Shown here: positions 8,891 through 16,208 of the stretch, piece after piece
Layout: each line of letters starts with the position of its first letter
Position numbering within the stretch: the first letter of the stretch is position 1
Source: Bacteroidales bacterium
GTDB taxonomy: Bacteria; Bacteroidota; Bacteroidia; Bacteroidales; UBA932
Assembly (NCBI GenBank): GCA_020026275.1
Contig: JAHHQQ010000026.1
Coordinates: 1 to 26,131 of the forward strand
DNA: 26,131 bases
Direction: 5' to 3'
Notes under the pieces: model-generated
What the model was told of the DNA's origin: nothing
Database searches by the model: none
The model's input: only the letters and a program-made list of their open reading frames with translations
Translations under genes and position numbers: made by a program

Positions 8891-9937
8891 ATGGAAAAGT
8901 TCAGTTATAAGAATGTGTGGATGATGTTCGCGACTATTGTCCTGCTGTTTGGATGCAAAAAGGATGATATAGACAAAGAACACAGTATCTTCGATGTGAC
9001 AACTGAAGAGAAGTCTGTTTTCGATGATTGGTTGCATGAGAATTATATTCAGTCCTACAATATTGATTTCAAATATCGTATGGATGACAAGGATATAGAC
9101 TACAACTATAATCTGGCTCCTGCTTCTTTGTCCAACAGTATGCAGCTGGCCGTCATCATCAAACATGCCTGGCTTGAGGCATATACAGAAGTCGCCGGTA
9201 TAGATTTTATCCGTAAGCATGCTCCTGCAATTCTTCCAATTATCGGTTGCGCCGCATGGAATGGCGATGGCACTTTTACCTTGGGAACTGCGGAAGGTGG
9301 TCTGAAGATTACTCTGTATATGGGCAACTGGCTTGACCCTACTGACATTGCCAAGATGAACCAGTATTTCTTCAAGACCATGCATCATGAGTTTACCCAT
9401 ATTCTCCAGCAGGACGTCTATTACCCAAATACAGATTATGACAAAATCAGTGCTTCTGATTACCGGCCTTCAGGCTGGCAGAACAGGCATTTTCCAGAAT
9501 ATGCAAAGTTAGGTTTCATTACCGCTTACGCTGGCAGTTGTGCCGTGGAAGATATTACGGAAGTGACCGCCTGCTACATTACTATGACGGAGGATGAGTT
9601 GAGGACAGTTTTTGATGCGGCCGGTGAAGAAGGGCGGCAGAAGCTTCTCGAGAAGATAAAAATCATGAAATCATACATGAAAGACGTATGGCACATTGAT
9701 ATGGACCAGCTTCGGAAAGTCGTTCACAGGAGAATGGAAGAGGTAGTCAAGATGCCGCTGATCCTTCCAGAATGGATGCCTTTGATCAAAAATGAATCCA
9801 AGAGCCAAGTGACGATGGAACAGCTGATTTCAGATATGAGGAAGCAACTTCCTGCGGCAAATGTCTTTCTTGAGAAGACACCGGGATTTTGCCATGTGCA
9901 CGATGCTTCCATGATAGAAATCATTAATGAACATTAA
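8891..9937 (+). CDS. SusCD-associated zinc metallohydrolase lipoprotein (HExxH)
   Basis: A 348-aa surface lipoprotein of the substrate-import-associated zinc metallohydrolase family (Peptidase_Mx1-like), found beside SusC/SusD pairs in Bacteroidetes. The lipobox is LLFGC with Cys22. The zinc site is HEFTH (residues 166-170, Glu167 catalytic) in FFKTMHHEFTHILQQ. A downstream EDITE segment (about 220-224) is the probable source of the third ligand. The fold is that of a gluzincin-like protease, but the true substrate of the family is unproven. The gene starts 31 bp after susD and ends 14 bp before the next lipoprotein, so it lies inside the operon. It would process the ligand, or a carrier protein, at the cell surface before import. 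Confidence 0.88.
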   Translation: MEKFSYKNVWMMFATIVLLFGCKKDDIDKEHSIFDVTTEEKSVFDDWLHENYIQSYNIDFKYRMDDKDIDYNYNLAPASLSNSMQLAVIIKHAWLEAYTEVAGIDFIRKHAPAILPIIGCAAWNGDGTFTLGTAEGGLKITLYMGNWLDPTDIAKMNQYFFKTMHHEFTHILQQDVYYPNTDYDKISASDYRPSGWQNRHFPEYAKLGFITAYAGSCAVEDITEVTACYITMTEDELRTVFDAAGEEGRQKLLEKIKIMKSYMKDVWHIDMDQLRKVVHRRMEEVVKMPLILPEWMPLIKNESKSQVTMEQLISDMRKQLPAANVFLEKTPGFCHVHDASMIEIINEH

Positions 9938-9951
9938 AAACACTTCCAGAT

Positions 9952-11226
9952 ATGAAGAAAACATTATATGTCATCTGTATGGCATTTGCTGGCTGTTGGC
10001 TGGCCAGTTCATGTACTATTGAAGAAGATGATTTGTTTGAAGAATCCGCTTCAGCACGAATGGAAAACCGTGTAAAACAATACAGGGATCTTCTGCTTGA
10101 ACCGGAAAACGGTTGGATAATGGAATATTATCCAGGCGGAACACATACTATATATGGTGGATATTCATTGACTGTAAAATTCACAAAAGACGGAAAATGT
10201 GAATTCCATTCTGTACTTTCTGAAGATTTGTCCGAGACCTCAACCGGCCTGTATTCCGTCAGGAAGGACATAGGCCCCACTCTTGATTTTGATACATACA
10301 ATGACCTTTTCCACTATTTTTCCAGTCCTGACATCATGGATGGAGAGGGACATGGAACCGGTCTGAATGGAGACTATGAATTCATTCTTGGTAAGGTGGA
10401 TGGAAAAAATTTTGAAATGAGGGGGAAAAAACATGGAGCGTTGATCCGGATGTATCCGTTGGACGGTGATCCTGTCGCATATTTGACCAAAGTAAAAGAG
10501 TATAGAGACTCTTATATTACAGTTCCTGGTATTCAGGGAATTGGCGGTACATTCAATGGCAAACCTTTGACCGGAGATATCATCAGTGATCAGTACTTTG
10601 AACTCAGACAGGGTGAGGACAAGATCCGGTTCGCATTCATGTTTACAGACAAGGGCATGAAACTCTATGAACCGATCACTTTGAATGGCAAGACGGTTTC
10701 TGACTTGCAATGGAATGAGGAAGATCATACCATGACCTCATCCGACGGAGTCGCTCAAATCAAGTTGGATATAAATCCGAAGGCATTGAGTCAAAATCAA
10801 TTGGAAGGAAAATATCTTTTCCAGTGCGGCGAAGGAAATTATGATGTGGAAATCATCACCTCTTCATCATCATCATTTGTCATGAAAGGTCTTCCTTTCG
10901 ATTTGAATTTGGTTTACAATTTCAAGAAGGGAGCCATTGAACTTAAAGCGCAGCGCCTGCTTTCCAGTCCTGAGGTTTGGGTCGCTTTGTGGGGCTCAAC
11001 TACTCCGGGAGGACCTTTGAGTTGGAATCAGAGTTATGGAATGATTTCTGACTGGAACGGAGACAAGGAGCATATTGTCTTGACTTTTGAAGACAACAGT
11101 CCAGATTGGTATTACAAAGGAAAGAAAGTGAAGGCTGATGCATTGATTATATGGCAACCTGACAAAGGACGTTATGACGGTTTTGGTCCAACTCAGTTTA
11201 CCAACCTTGTGCTTACAAAAAAATAG
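9952..11226 (+). CDS. DUF4302-family surface lipoprotein
   Basis: A 424-aa lipoprotein with lipobox LASSC (Cys21). Residues about 30-250 carry features of DUF4302: an ESASARMENRVKQYRDLL opening, then ENGWIMEYYPGG, beta-rich throughout. This family recurs in SusCD loci that contain the HExxH lipoprotein, but has no assigned activity. Residues about 285-424 form a separate module homologous to the C-terminus of the next gene product (shared GKY, F-MKGL-F, YN, WN--GM, DN, FTNLVLTK positions). It starts 14 bp after the metallohydrolase gene and ends 12 bp before the next start, clearly one operon. A ligand-binding role at the cell surface is inferred from lipidation and context only. Confidence 0.85.
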   Translation: MKKTLYVICMAFAGCWLASSCTIEEDDLFEESASARMENRVKQYRDLLLEPENGWIMEYYPGGTHTIYGGYSLTVKFTKDGKCEFHSVLSEDLSETSTGLYSVRKDIGPTLDFDTYNDLFHYFSSPDIMDGEGHGTGLNGDYEFILGKVDGKNFEMRGKKHGALIRMYPLDGDPVAYLTKVKEYRDSYITVPGIQGIGGTFNGKPLTGDIISDQYFELRQGEDKIRFAFMFTDKGMKLYEPITLNGKTVSDLQWNEEDHTMTSSDGVAQIKLDINPKALSQNQLEGKYLFQCGEGNYDVEIITSSSSSFVMKGLPFDLNLVYNFKKGAIELKAQRLLSSPEVWVALWGSTTPGGPLSWNQSYGMISDWNGDKEHIVLTFEDNSPDWYYKGKKVKADALIIWQPDKGRYDGFGPTQFTNLVLTKK

Positions 11227-11238
11227 GGAGGAATGTAT

Positions 11239-12315
11239 ATGAAAAGAATAATATATTTCTTGTTGTCTTCATGGATGGTCGTTTTTTGCGTGTCTGGTTG
11301 TGAAAAGAAGAATCTTGAAGAAGATAGTCAGGCAAAAGAATTGAAGGTTGTCCAGACCATTCTGGATTTGGATTATACTGGAGGTACGGGTATTATTGAG
11401 ATGAATTCAAAAGACATTTCCGCCTCTTCCAGTAAGGGCTGGATCAAAACAAACTGTTCTGGCAACAAAGTTAATCTGGAAATGGATGCCAACGATACTT
11501 ATTCTGCAAGAACAGCGGTCGTTACTGTTTCTTCGGGCGGGCAGGAACAGAAAGTTCCGATTACGCAGAGTGGAATCATCTCCATCATCGATGTACATGA
11601 CCATGAATTCGATTATCACGGTGGGGAAGTTTCGTTCCTGTGGAATACGCAGGAAGCGTTCAAAATCGAAAATATGCCAGAATGGCTTATGTATGAGATT
11701 GTTGGAAATGAAATCAAGTTCATTGCAAAATCTTTTTTGGAAGACACAGGAAATAGCAGTGTCAGAAATGCCGATATACAGATTATGGTCGGAGAGATTT
11801 TCTCTAAAACGGTCCGCTTCCGTCAGGAAATGCCTGTGTTGCCTTATGAAGCTGTGTCAGGAAAGTATAAACTAGAGTTCGCTTCATGGCATGGCAATGC
11901 CCGCAATAGTTCTGTCATTGTGGAACTGAAGGAAGATGTTGTTGGCGAAAGCTTCAAAATGACGGGACTTGGTTTTACTGTCAAGGTATTTTACAATGCG
12001 GAAGAAAGTTCCATTGAAATTATGGAGCAGGTGATTGAGGCTCCTTCTTCTGATAGAATTCATCTGGCACCTTGGGATGCCGGTCCGTCTGGCAGCTTGA
12101 GATGGAACTGCAAACATGGTATGAAAGGTTCTTGCAAAGACCGAAATAATGTTGTTTTTGAAATGAAAGACAATGGTCGAGATTTCGGAGACTGGAAAGA
12201 TGATCAAGGCAATAATATTTTGGTGGACGGATTTATTCTATGGGGAGAAAAGACAAAAGAATGTACATTGTTTGCCCATTCAAGATTCGTAGATCTTCTA
12301 TTTACAAAAATATAG
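11239..12315 (+). CDS. BACON-domain lipoprotein with C-terminal module shared with the DUF4302 neighbour
   Basis: Last gene of the SusCD operon. I choose ATG 11239 because GGAGG at 11227-11231 is only one base from the ATG at 11233 but well spaced from 11239; the product is then 358 aa with lipobox VSGC. Residues about 40-112 form a BACON domain (GGTGIIEMNSKD, SKGWIKTN, ending VPITQSG). About 115-200 looks like a second, divergent BACON-type sandwich (WLMYEIVGN, VRFRQEM). About 208-358 is the module also found in the preceding lipoprotein. BACON domains typically act as spacers or glycan/mucin-binding modules in surface proteins, so a binding role is likely. It ends 25 bases before a strong hairpin. 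Confidence 0.85.
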   Translation: MKRIIYFLLSSWMVVFCVSGCEKKNLEEDSQAKELKVVQTILDLDYTGGTGIIEMNSKDISASSSKGWIKTNCSGNKVNLEMDANDTYSARTAVVTVSSGGQEQKVPITQSGIISIIDVHDHEFDYHGGEVSFLWNTQEAFKIENMPEWLMYEIVGNEIKFIAKSFLEDTGNSSVRNADIQIMVGEIFSKTVRFRQEMPVLPYEAVSGKYKLEFASWHGNARNSSVIVELKEDVVGESFKMTGLGFTVKVFYNAEESSIEIMEQVIEAPSSDRIHLAPWDAGPSGSLRWNCKHGMKGSCKDRNNVVFEMKDNGRDFGDWKDDQGNNILVDGFILWGEKTKECTLFAHSRFVDLLFTKI

Positions 12316-12339
12316 TTTGCTGCTTTTTGAATTGAATTT

Positions 12340-12367
12340 AAAGGTCGTCTCATCAGAGGCGGCCTTT
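12340..12367 (+). terminator. Hairpin terminator of the SusCD operon
   Basis: AAAGGTCGTCTC pairs completely (two G-T wobbles) with GAGGCGGCCTTT across a 4-nt loop, giving a 12-bp stem 24 bases after the operon's last stop codon. The U-tract is weak, as is common in Bacteroidetes. Confidence 0.65.
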
Positions 12368-12425
12368 ATCATTTGAAAAAAGGTAAACGTAGACTTGGGG
12401 AGGAGTTAAATATCTTTAAATATAT

Positions 12426-12433
12426 TATCTTTG
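12426..12433 (+). promoter_or_regulatory. Bacteroidetes -7 element for the EamA gene
   Basis: TATCTTTG, followed by C, is an exact match to TAnnTTTG, 73 bases before the EamA ATG. It lies in a strongly AT-rich stretch just after the SusCD terminator. No correctly spaced -33 TTTG was found. A start near 12440 would leave a leader of about 65 nt containing the hairpin at 12468-12490. Confidence 0.5.
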
Positions 12434-12467
12434 CACTTCTGTTCAGAAAGAAGATATTTATATTTTT

Positions 12468-12490
12468 CCGCTGATTATGGAAATCAGCGG
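12468..12490 (+). promoter_or_regulatory. Leader hairpin with a six-codon uORF ahead of the EamA gene
   Basis: CCGCTGATT pairs perfectly with AATCAGCGG around the loop ATGGA, ending 16 bases before the EamA start. It has no U-tract, so it is not an ordinary terminator. The ATG in the loop (12477) opens a six-codon frame, MEISGL, that stops at 12497, nine bases before the main ATG. Control of translation is an inference from the layout. Confidence 0.4.
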
Positions 12491-12506
12491 GTTATAGAAG
12501 TTTGAA

Positions 12507-13403
12507 ATGGAAAAGACAAGCAAAATCAAAGGTCTCGTATATGGGATCCTTTCTTCATCAACATTCGGTTTAATCCCTCTTTTCGCCGTGCCGGCGATGA
12601 ATGCGGGTGTCGGGATCAATTCTGTGATATTTTATCGGTTTGGAATATCCGCATTGGTGATGTCAATTTGGATGCTTCTAAGCAGGCAGGATATGAAAGT
12701 GACATTTAAGGAATTGGTCACTATCAGTTTTTTGGGATTGTTTTATGGAATGACAGCATGTATGCTGACTTCGTCCTATCAGTACATCCCGAGTGGCATT
12801 GCAACAACTATCCATTTTCTCTACCCTGTAGTGGTGACGGCTATCATGGTCCTTTTCTTCAAGGACAAAGTCTCTGTCATGCTGGTCATGGCCATTCTGC
12901 TGGCCATTTCTGGAGTATATATGTTAAGTAGTGGCGACGGAACAGGAAGCATCAGCATGAAAGGGCTGCTGTTAGTCCTCTCCACGGTAGTGACTTATGC
13001 GCTATATATCGTAGGAGTCAACAAATCTTGCGTATCCAAGATGGATGGACTCAAGCTGACTTTCTATGTCCTGCTGGTCGGAGCCGTGGTCTTTGCCTTC
13101 AACCTGCTGGTTCGAGGAGAGGCTCTGGACATTCCGCAAGATTGGAAGACTGCATCAGACCTGGTCCTGCTGGCTTTGGTGCCGACCGTCATCTCAGATT
13201 TTACCTTAATCAAAGCGGTCCAGAATGTCGGATCCACCACGACGGCGGTCCTGGGCTGTATGGAACCGCTGACAGCAGTGGTGATGGGCGTGCTTTTCCT
13301 GCAAGAGAGTTTTGACTGGATGCAGGGCATCGGCATTGCGGTCATTCTGATTGCCGTTACCATGGTAATCATTGCCAACAGCCGGGCAAGTTCGAAGAAA
13401 TAG
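12507..13403 (+). CDS. EamA/DMT-superfamily membrane transporter
   Basis: A 298-aa inner-membrane protein with about ten hydrophobic helices in two repeated EamA halves (first about 8-140, second about 150-292), typical of drug/metabolite exporters of the RhaT/RarD/YdcZ type. Recognisable landmarks are IKGLVYGILSSSTFGLIPLF at the N-terminus, the conserved SSYQYIPSGIATTIHFLYPV in helix 3-4, and the second-half GSTTTAVLGCMEPLTAVVMG with its Glu-Pro pair. Substrate cannot be predicted; the family includes amino-acid, nucleotide-sugar and metabolite exporters. It is a single-gene unit with its own -7 element and a structured leader, and it is convergent with rmuC. Confidence 0.88.
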   Translation: MEKTSKIKGLVYGILSSSTFGLIPLFAVPAMNAGVGINSVIFYRFGISALVMSIWMLLSRQDMKVTFKELVTISFLGLFYGMTACMLTSSYQYIPSGIATTIHFLYPVVVTAIMVLFFKDKVSVMLVMAILLAISGVYMLSSGDGTGSISMKGLLLVLSTVVTYALYIVGVNKSCVSKMDGLKLTFYVLLVGAVVFAFNLLVRGEALDIPQDWKTASDLVLLALVPTVISDFTLIKAVQNVGSTTTAVLGCMEPLTAVVMGVLFLQESFDWMQGIGIAVILIAVTMVIIANSRASSKK

Positions 13404-13452
13404 TCCGCTATTCCGAGAGATAATCTGCAGTTCCGAGAAATGTCCGTTATTC
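13389..13452. repeat. Imperfect direct repeat spanning the EamA/rmuC 3' ends
   Basis: Bases 13389-13413 and 13429-13452 are near-identical (about 20 of 24 positions, one gap), both running from AGTTC to TATTC. The first copy covers the last EamA codons and its stop; the second contains the rmuC stop. A small tandem duplication at the convergent gene ends would explain it. No clear terminator hairpin was seen between the two genes. Confidence 0.45.
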
Positions 13453-14823
13453 AGGAAGCGATTTCTTCGGATCCAGCTTCACTCCGCAGGCGACCACTTC
13501 CTTGGCCGCCTTGACAATGCTCTGTGGACTGTCAATCAGCCGGTTGGTATTGCTCTTGAACTGGTTGAGGGTCGCTTCCAACTTTTCACCAACCTTGGCG
13601 TTCTCTTCACAGAATTTGGCCACCCGGTCAACCATCTTGGTCGCACCGTCCACAATCTTGCCCATATTCTCGACCTGGTCCTTCTGGATCCAGGCGGAAC
13701 GGATCAGCCGCAGGAACGGAATGAGGGTCTCGTCGGTCGTGAGCAGCACGTTCTGGGCAAAGGCTTTGGCAAAGATTTCAGGGTCTTCCTGCTTGGCGAG
13801 CTGATAGGCACCGTAATTCGGGATGAACATGATGACATAGTCCAGCGTCTTCCGTCCGACGACATACTTCTGATATTCCTTGGTCGTCAGCTCCTTGATG
13901 TGGTTGAGCACTGATTCCAGGTTCTTCTTCTGCGCCAGTTTGCGCTCTTCCTCCGTGGTTGCTTCGAAATATTCGGACAAGGCGACCAGACTGACTTTGG
14001 AATCGATCAGAATGTCGGTATGGTCCGGGAAATGGAGGATGAAGTCGGGACGCATCTTCTTGGCCGTATCTTCATTGGCGATGATCTCTCCATGCTTGTC
14101 CCTGAGGTAGCACTCGCTGTCATAATCCCGGCCTTTCTGGAGCCCTTCTTTGGTCAGGATATTTTCCAGAATGGTCTCCCCGAAAATACCCTGCATCTTG
14201 TTCTGCCCCTTGATGGCGTTGGCCAGGTTGTCGGCCTGCTGGCCAATCTCCAGGGTCCTTTCATTGAGGTGCTTGACTGTCTCTTCAAATTTGGATTTGA
14301 GCGAACCGGTCTCTTCTGTATGTGCCTTCTTCTGCGCTTCAAAAGACTCCTTCATGTTGCGGACATCCTGAGCGAAACCTTGGGTGATGTTCTTGAAACT
14401 CTCCTGGGCCTCTTTCTTGAGCGCTTCCTCTTTCTCGCTGAGATTCTTTTCATTATCCAGCGCCAGCTGGGTCTTGGCCGCCCGGATGCTCTCTTCCTGT
14501 ACCTTTTTCACTTCCTCCAGTGTCTTGGCATAGTTCTCCCTGGCATCGGCGAGCTGCTTCTCATAGCTCCGCTTCACCTCCAGCAACTGTCTCTCCCGGT
14601 CCTGTTTCAGCTCTTCCAACTGCTTTTCGTGCAGCTGCTCGTTCTTCTGCAACAGTTCCAGCGCGTTCTTCTTTTCCGTCTCCAGGGTGACGAGCTGCAT
14701 TTGGCTGACCGCTTCCCGGTGGACCAGTTCCTTCTCGGATTGGGCTTTCATGAGGGAACGGCAGAGCAGCCAGCTGGCGAGGGCGGCCACGGCGGCCGCT
14801 ACGAGAATCATCAAAATATCCAT
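13447..14823 (-). CDS. rmuC: DNA recombination protein RmuC
   Basis: A 458-aa protein of the RmuC family, which limits rearrangements at inverted repeats in E. coli and carries a restriction-endonuclease-like fold. An N-terminal membrane anchor (about 5-25, ILMILVAAAVAALASWLLC) is followed by a long coiled coil (about 30-215, rich in Lys/Glu/Gln) and the conserved nuclease-like domain (about 215-420). The domain shows GIFGETILENIL, the core MRPDFILHFPDHTDILIDSK with Asp and DSK residues, and YVVGRKTLDYVIMFIP. Length and layout are standard. It is transcribed alone on the minus strand, with TATCTTTG at 14859-14852 as a probable -7 element. Its last codons overlap an imperfect direct repeat shared with the end of the EamA gene. 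Confidence 0.95.
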   Translation of the reverse strand: MDILMILVAAAVAALASWLLCRSLMKAQSEKELVHREAVSQMQLVTLETEKKNALELLQKNEQLHEKQLEELKQDRERQLLEVKRSYEKQLADARENYAKTLEEVKKVQEESIRAAKTQLALDNEKNLSEKEEALKKEAQESFKNITQGFAQDVRNMKESFEAQKKAHTEETGSLKSKFEETVKHLNERTLEIGQQADNLANAIKGQNKMQGIFGETILENILTKEGLQKGRDYDSECYLRDKHGEIIANEDTAKKMRPDFILHFPDHTDILIDSKVSLVALSEYFEATTEEERKLAQKKNLESVLNHIKELTTKEYQKYVVGRKTLDYVIMFIPNYGAYQLAKQEDPEIFAKAFAQNVLLTTDETLIPFLRLIRSAWIQKDQVENMGKIVDGATKMVDRVAKFCEENAKVGEKLEATLNQFKSNTNRLIDSPQSIVKAAKEVVACGVKLDPKKSLPE

Positions 14824-14851
14824 ATTCAGTTTCCTTTTAATTTTTCAAGCA

Positions 14852-14859
14852 CAAAGATA
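14852..14859 (-). promoter_or_regulatory. Bacteroidetes -7 element for rmuC
   Basis: The minus strand reads TATCTTTG here, an exact TAnnTTTG match, about 29 bases upstream of the rmuC ATG. It abuts the foot of the hairpin at 14859-14897, which therefore sits across the upstream promoter region. Confidence 0.45.
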
Positions 14860-14897
14860 ATTCCCGAATGTGCCAAACCGTTGGACATCCGGGAATT
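14859..14897 (-). terminator. Hairpin terminator after the gpsA/phosphatase unit
   Basis: AATTCCCG at 14859-14866 pairs with CGGGAATT at 14890-14897. The inner bases 14868-14876 pair with 14881-14888 with one mismatch and one bulge, leaving a 4-nt loop. The hairpin begins 21 bases after the phosphatase stop. The best U-tract is on the plus strand, so it may be bidirectional. It sits between the phosphatase gene and rmuC on the same strand, separating the two units. Confidence 0.55.
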
Positions 14898-14917
14898 TTT
14901 TCAATATGTTTTCCTAA

Positions 14918-16192
14918 TTACAATGCAGCTTTTTCCATCAGGTAAGGGCGGAGAACATTCCAGTCGTAGAAAGGGCCCCCGTCAATGGGCAGACAGGCAT
15001 CCTGTTCGTTGTGCAGAACACGCACTTTGACATTTCCCGAAGGGGCTCTGAAGAAAATGAACTGCATGTTGGTGGCCATCGGGCAGATTTCAGAAATGTT
15101 CCAGCATTTGTGCGCCTTTTCGGCAGTGGTCCTGGCTTTCACGGACTCGACCTCAATCAGTGCCATGAACGGGACGATGTTGGACTCGTGTCCGAATCTA
15201 AGGTGGGCGGAATACGGGTTCTTGCCGGCGATCACGTCATCGGCAGTCTCCACGATGTTGCGGACCAGTGCTTTGGCATTCTTCATCAGCAAGTCACCAT
15301 ATCGGAAAGAAGGACCTTCCGTCATGTAGGTGTGGGCGTTCAATGCTTTCCAGGACAGATAGAGCTCTTTTTCTGTGAAGAACGGATAGAGGTCAATGCC
15401 CAGATAGTCGACGCATTGCATATCGGAGGCAATGTGGAAGAAGTCGAACAGGGCCATGTCAGGGTCGGCAATCTGGTCGTGGATGAACCGGTCATCCGAA
15501 ATGATCGAATGCAGGAAACGGGAAGGTTCGGTCCAGGCTCTGATCAGACTGTCACCGGCCGCTTCAGAAGCCTTGTAGATGCCGTCCGTATATTCGTAGT
15601 TGTGCATATAGGGGAGGTATCTCTTGGACGCCTCGCGGCTAAGTTCCAGACAGCTGTCCTCTTCTTTCAGCCCTTCGTTGAAGGCGGCCATGCTGAGGAT
15701 GCATCTCGGAGACAAGGTGGCGATGCTGCTCACTTTCACCGACTTGCCGTCTTTGGAAGTGAACACTTCCGGATAGTTCCTGTACATTCTCTTGGCAATT
15801 CCTTTGTGTTCCATGACCCCCTTCGGGGAAAGGTCTCCTCCCCGGAAAGCGGCATCTTCGCAGATAATCCGGATTTTTTCCAGCAGGTCTTTTCCTTTTG
15901 CCGAAAGCACGTTTGCCGTGGCGGCTTTTTCCAGCAGTCCGCTGGCTCTGGAATAGATACCCTGGTCCGAAACCCAGCGGCTTCCATGTCTTCCATAATG
16001 GCTGATGTAGAAAGGCTCGTAGCCTGCCGGCGCCTCCTTGACCTGGTCATCTGCCGGGGCAGGGTAGGAACGGTAATAACAGCCGGAATAGGATGGGTCC
16101 TTCTTGATGGCTTGCTGTGTAGATTGGGCAGGACAGGCTGTGCAAATGAGAACAGACAAGGCTGTCAGTAGAAAGGGAGTGATTTTTTTCAT
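14918..16192 (-). CDS. Histidine-type (branch 2) phosphatase, MINPP/phytase-like
   Basis: A 424-aa exported phosphatase of the histidine acid phosphatase clan, resembling bacterial multiple inositol-polyphosphate phosphatases in length and layout. The signal peptide (MKKITPFLLTALSVLICTAC) contains a possible lipobox Cys20. The catalytic motif is YGRHGSR (Arg68, His69, Arg72). A GGDLSPKGVMEHKGIAKRMY segment follows near 118-137, and the C-terminal proton-donor motif is FGHESN (His335, Glu336), closer to the HAE of MINPPs than to the HD of classical acid phosphatases. It would release phosphate from phytate or other phosphomonoesters in the periplasm or at the surface. It begins 16 bp after the gpsA stop on the same strand and is likely cotranscribed with it. 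Confidence 0.85.
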   Translation of the reverse strand: MKKITPFLLTALSVLICTACPAQSTQQAIKKDPSYSGCYYRSYPAPADDQVKEAPAGYEPFYISHYGRHGSRWVSDQGIYSRASGLLEKAATANVLSAKGKDLLEKIRIICEDAAFRGGDLSPKGVMEHKGIAKRMYRNYPEVFTSKDGKSVKVSSIATLSPRCILSMAAFNEGLKEEDSCLELSREASKRYLPYMHNYEYTDGIYKASEAAGDSLIRAWTEPSRFLHSIISDDRFIHDQIADPDMALFDFFHIASDMQCVDYLGIDLYPFFTEKELYLSWKALNAHTYMTEGPSFRYGDLLMKNAKALVRNIVETADDVIAGKNPYSAHLRFGHESNIVPFMALIEVESVKARTTAEKAHKCWNISEICPMATNMQFIFFRAPSGNVKVRVLHNEQDACLPIDGGPFYDWNVLRPYLMEKAAL

Positions 16193-16208
16193 TTTGGTAT
16201 ATGAAACT

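Noticed and set aside
13389..13452. Possible CRISPR-like short repeat array
   Set aside because: Only two imperfect copies with a 15-bp gap; no array and no cas genes.
14020..15030. Plus-strand 336-codon open frame opposite rmuC, rich in Leu/Phe
   Set aside because: Its apparent hydrophobic composition arises from the antisense of the Lys/Glu-rich RmuC coiled coil and it has no promoter.
15011..16171. Plus-strand 386-codon open frame opposite the histidine phosphatase
   Set aside because: Shadow of a gene with RHGSR and GHES motifs; the translation is unlike any protein family I know and has no start context.
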